From positions 1 to 64,000 of the forward strand of contig JBDWAL010000050.1 in NCBI GenBank assembly GCA_039978895.1: a stretch of DNA of 64,000 bases, read 5' to 3'. The position numbers and the translations under genes were made by a program. Shown here piece by piece: positions 61,359-64,000 of the stretch (within the stretch, counting starts at the first letter, position 1; every line of letters begins with the position of its first letter). Source of the stretch: Aliishimia sp039978895. GTDB taxonomy: Bacteria; Pseudomonadota; Alphaproteobacteria; Rhodobacterales; Rhodobacteraceae. A model generated the notes under the pieces. It saw only the letters and a list, made by a program, of their open reading frames with translations. It was not told where the DNA came from and ran no database searches.

Positions 61359-62189
61359 TTATGGGTATTTGGCAACAACGACGCGATCACGGCCATCTAA
61401 ATCAGGCAGAACCACAACTTCGGCCCATCCGGCATCCTTAAAAATCGCCTCAACATCTGCACCTTGCTGCCAACCGGTTTCCATCATGAGACGACCATGC
61501 GGCTTCAAGAATGACGCAGCTTGTTCGGCCAAAAGACGATACACACTTAAGCCGTCGGCTTCATCTGTCAGCGCCATACGCGGTTCGTGTTCTGATAACT
61601 CCGGCGCGACTTGCGTCATTTCATCAACGGACAGGTACGGCGGGTTGCAAGTAATTAGGTCGAAATGACCTGTAAGTGCTTCGAACCAATCTGATTGCAC
61701 AATTTGCGCGCGCGCCTCTACGTGGTGAAGCACCGCATTGGCGCTGGCTTGCAAGCAAGCAGCTTCACTCAGATCAGCGCCGATCCCCTTCGCCGTCGCC
61801 CGTTCGCTAAGAAGTGTCACAAGGATACAGCCGGACCCCGTGCCCAGATCGAGCAAAGTGTCGAACGGCTCTGACAGCGCGGCTTCGATCAAAGTTTCGG
61901 TTTCTGGACGCGGGTCCAACACATCCGAACTCACTTTGAACCGTCGCCCGTAAAACTCCCGCTCCCCAATGAGATGGGACACTGGCACCCGCACAGCTCG
62001 CAATGAAATAAGATCTTCAAAGCGCTCTTCTATTTCTGGTGCAAGATCTTCCGGGGCAATCAAAGTGATGCGGGCTGCGTCCACTTTTGCCGCATGGGCC
62101 AGCAATACGCGCGCATCTCGCGCCGGATCGTCAACCCCAGCCGCCCGCAATCGAGAGGCCGCCGCGGCCAAAGCTTGTGCCGCTGTCAC
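61359..62189 (-). CDS. prmC: PrmC, release-factor glutamine methyltransferase
   Basis: PrmC methylates the GGQ glutamine of RF1 and RF2. The 276-residue enzyme has DLGTGSGCILVTLL (SAM binding), and CNPPYLSVDEM, the NPPY active site. The GTG start at 62189 overlaps the prfA stop (GTGA). The prfA-prmC pairing places the modifying enzyme beside its substrate gene. Confidence 0.93.
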   Translation of the reverse strand: MTAAQALAAAASRLRAAGVDDPARDARVLLAHAAKVDAARITLIAPEDLAPEIEERFEDLISLRAVRVPVSHLIGEREFYGRRFKVSSDVLDPRPETETLIEAALSEPFDTLLDLGTGSGCILVTLLSERATAKGIGADLSEAACLQASANAVLHHVEARAQIVQSDWFEALTGHFDLITCNPPYLSVDEMTQVAPELSEHEPRMALTDEADGLSVYRLLAEQAASFLKPHGRLMMETGWQQGADVEAIFKDAGWAEVVVLPDLDGRDRVVVAKYP

Positions 62190-63238
62190 CCGTTCATCTC
62201 AGCTAGTTTGCGGGCTTGGTCTTCTGCCGTCAGCGCATCAATGATCTCATCCAGATCACCGCCGATCACAGCGTCCAGCTTGTAAAGTGTTAATCCAATC
62301 CTGTGATCGGTCATACGCCCCTGCGGAAAGTTGTAAGTCCGAATGCGTTCTGATCTGTCGCCGCTCCCAACTTGTGCCGCGCGATCGGCCGAACGGGCAT
62401 CATTCAGTTTTTGCTGCTCCATGTCATAAAGCCGCGCCTTTAGCACTTGCATGGCTTTGTCGCGATTACGGTGTTGCGATTTCTCAGAACTCGTCACGAC
62501 GATGCCAGACGGAATATGTGTGATGCGCACGGCGGAATCGGTGGTGTTGACGTGCTGTCCACCTGCCCCTGATGAGCGCATGGTGTCGATGCGGATATCG
62601 TTTGCGGCAATGGTTATGTCGACGTCATCGGCTTCCGGTAGCACGGCAACAGTCGCCGCAGATGTATGGATCCGTCCGCCACTTTCTGTTTCAGGGACCC
62701 TTTGCACTCGATGGACGCCGGATTCGAACTTCATACGCGCGAACACGTTGTCCCCGGTGATATGCGCTGTGACCTCTTTGATCCCTCCCAACTCAGTGGA
62801 GTTTTCTTCGATAATGTCGACTTTCCAGCCGCGCGTTTCAGCATAACGAATATACATTCGCAGCAAATCACCCGCGAACAAGGCCGCTTCATCGCCACCG
62901 GTGCCCGGGCGAATTTCGAGCATCGCAGGACGCGCGTCAGCTGCATCTTTCGGCAACAGCGCCAATTGCAACGCCGCTTCCATTTTTGGAACTTCTGCAG
63001 TCAAGGTTGGCAATTCGTCTTCTGCAAGCGCCTTCATGTCAGGGTCCGACAACATGTCTTCAGCTTCCGCTATGTCGTCAATCAACCGGGTGTAGCGCTC
63101 TATTTGCTCAACCACAGGCCGAAGATCGGAATACTCTTTCGCGAGCGTCGCAATATCACTGCCGTCGGCTTCAGCCATACTGGCTTCGAGAAACTGAAAC
63201 CGTTGGCGAATTTGCTCTAACCTGTCTGTATTTATCAT
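62186..63238 (-). CDS. prfA: Peptide chain release factor 1
   Basis: RF1 ends translation at UAA and UAG. The 350-residue protein has the GGQ in MRSSGAGGQHVNTTDS (about 225-240) and VQRVPETESGGRIHTSA, including the codon-recognition region. The start is ATG 63238; a 45-codon extension was rejected. Both RF1 motifs look normal. Confidence 0.95.
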   Translation of the reverse strand: MINTDRLEQIRQRFQFLEASMAEADGSDIATLAKEYSDLRPVVEQIERYTRLIDDIAEAEDMLSDPDMKALAEDELPTLTAEVPKMEAALQLALLPKDAADARPAMLEIRPGTGGDEAALFAGDLLRMYIRYAETRGWKVDIIEENSTELGGIKEVTAHITGDNVFARMKFESGVHRVQRVPETESGGRIHTSAATVAVLPEADDVDITIAANDIRIDTMRSSGAGGQHVNTTDSAVRITHIPSGIVVTSSEKSQHRNRDKAMQVLKARLYDMEQQKLNDARSADRAAQVGSGDRSERIRTYNFPQGRMTDHRIGLTLYKLDAVIGGDLDEIIDALTAEDQARKLAEMNG

Positions 63239-63299
63239 GGCAGCGGTGTGATCCATCAGACAGGCTTGGTCAAGCGCAGCATTTGGGGTAAGCTGGGGT

Positions 63300-63596
63300 A
63301 TGAAGCGTATTTTGGTACTTCTAATTTTAAGCAGCTGGCCGGCATTTGCGGACGTCACGAGCCAATCTAGCAAAACAGTCGAATGTTATTGCACGGACAG
63401 CACTGGTGGCCGGATTGAATTGGGCCAGACAATATGTCTTGCAGTCGGTGGACGCATGTTCATGGCTCAATGCCAGATGTCGCTGAATGTGCCGATGTGG
63501 CGTGAAGTGCAACAAGGGTGCTTGTCATCCGGCCTTCAGCCCTTGCAGCATGGACCAATGTCCTCTGTCCTAGAGTTTGCTGATCCAACGCTGTAA
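63300..63596 (+). CDS. Small exported cysteine-containing protein
   Basis: The 98-residue protein has a signal peptide (MKRILVLLILSSWPAFA) and a mature part with cysteines at VECYCTDSTG, QTICLAVGG, AQCQMSL and QQGCLSS. The pattern suggests one or two disulfides in a small secreted domain. No function is known. It overlaps the convergent next gene by 27 bp. Confidence 0.7.
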   Translation: MKRILVLLILSSWPAFADVTSQSSKTVECYCTDSTGGRIELGQTICLAVGGRMFMAQCQMSLNVPMWREVQQGCLSSGLQPLQHGPMSSVLEFADPTL

Positions 63597-63962
63597 TCGC
63601 AGTTTGTTTACGCCTAGATCTGATTTTCCAAAGCGCAGCCGGGCATGTAAAATCACCTGAGCGCTATCAAGTTGAATAGTCGTATAATCGGGAAATCCCA
63701 ACCACTTGCTACGCGTAATGAAAGTGATCAGCCCGGCCTCGACCGAGCCTGCCAATTGAGTTGTGCGCTCAGTATGCAAAGCTGTTTTCATTAATGTTTG
63801 CAAAGTGTGCGGGCCGCGATCGACAATTCGAACGGCCCCGCTTTTGAATGTCTTGTCTTCGCGAACCGCTGTTGGAACGTGCCAACGTGCAGTATCTGAC
63901 GGTGCCAATCGGATATAAGCCAAAAGAGCAACAATTATGAGCACTGCGATCCATGCAATCAT
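63570..63962 (-). CDS. DUF1499 membrane-anchored protein
   Basis: The 130-residue protein has one N-terminal membrane helix (IAWIAVLIIVALLAYIRL) and a DUF1499-like beta domain: VEAGLITFITRSKWLGFPDYTTIQL is the recognisable core (about residues 76-100). DUF1499 proteins are lipid- or chloroplast-associated with unknown function. The start is ATG 63962; TTG 63971 is an alternative. Confidence 0.7.
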   Translation of the reverse strand: MIAWIAVLIIVALLAYIRLAPSDTARWHVPTAVREDKTFKSGAVRIVDRGPHTLQTLMKTALHTERTTQLAGSVEAGLITFITRSKWLGFPDYTTIQLDSAQVILHARLRFGKSDLGVNKLRLQRWISKL

Positions 63963-64000
63963 GCGCGTCAAACGTCCTTTTCGATATTTTGAGAGTGTGC

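Noticed and set aside
1..64000. CRISPR arrays, prophage, integrase or rRNA genes
   Set aside because: No regularly spaced direct repeats, no integrase-like or phage-structural proteins and no rRNA were seen on reading both strands.

Overview
The window looks like a chromosomal segment of an alphaproteobacterium of the Rhodobacteraceae (Roseobacter group). The grounds are the gene content and order: rplU-rpmA-acyltransferases-obgE-proB-proA, chpT of the CtrA phosphorelay, olsBA for ornithine lipids, VPLPA-CTERM-type surface proteins, an L21 protein with a helix-hairpin-helix tail, and a pqqABCDE operon with moderate GC throughout. No species can be named from the sequence alone.

Layout. 1-3184: the 3' end of a CoxM-type flavoprotein subunit, then nosX and nosR on the minus strand. 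3341-6452: pqqABCDE, divergent from nosR. 6780-14872: one plus-strand block that reads as a complete CoA-dependent aerobic anthranilate (2-aminobenzoate) degradation pathway: fused monooxygenase/reductase, SDR, MarR regulator, enoyl-CoA hydratase, acyl-CoA dehydrogenase, aryl-CoA ligase, thioesterase and a Rid-family protein. 15234-16213: a dead IS30-family element. 16531-20675: a Zur-box-preceded operon of zur, zrgA (His-rich), a MacB/LolCDE-type ABC pair and two DUF3299 proteins. 20999-24807: tsf, rpsB, olsA, olsB and a DUF3553 protein. 24834-32782: chpT facing the proA-(VPLPA-CTERM)-proB-obgE and acyltransferase/LysE/rpmA/rplU minus-strand genes. 32961-37670: two DUF2059 proteins, tRNA-Ser(CGA), an acetyltransferase and an amidohydrolase. 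37829-43566: an RND efflux pair, two tandem Lin0512 proteins and a MarR regulator, followed by a 917-bp gene-poor stretch. 44484-53011: aldose epimerase, small proteins, ndk, an ABC-F ATPase, a second CTERM-like protein, MarC, a retropepsin-like protease, holC and pepA. 53143-60502: a six-gene envelope/ribosome operon lptF-lptG-lptD-surA-pdxA-rsmA. 60519-63962: a DUF4167 protein, prmC-prfA and two small proteins at the right edge.

Four parts deserve the most attention. First, nosR and nosX sit without nosZDFYL beside pqq genes, suggesting a flavin-based periplasmic electron route other than N2O reduction. Second, the zur-zrg operon is a poorly characterised zinc-related system carrying two DUF3299 paralogues and a near-ideal Zur palindrome. 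Third, the anthranilate cluster contains a Rid protein that has lost the hallmark arginine. Fourth, VPLPA-CTERM genes occur twice, one between proB and proA and one behind a candidate CtrA site.

All coordinates were read by eye from the sequence. Family assignments rest on recognised motifs and remembered family features; no database search was run.
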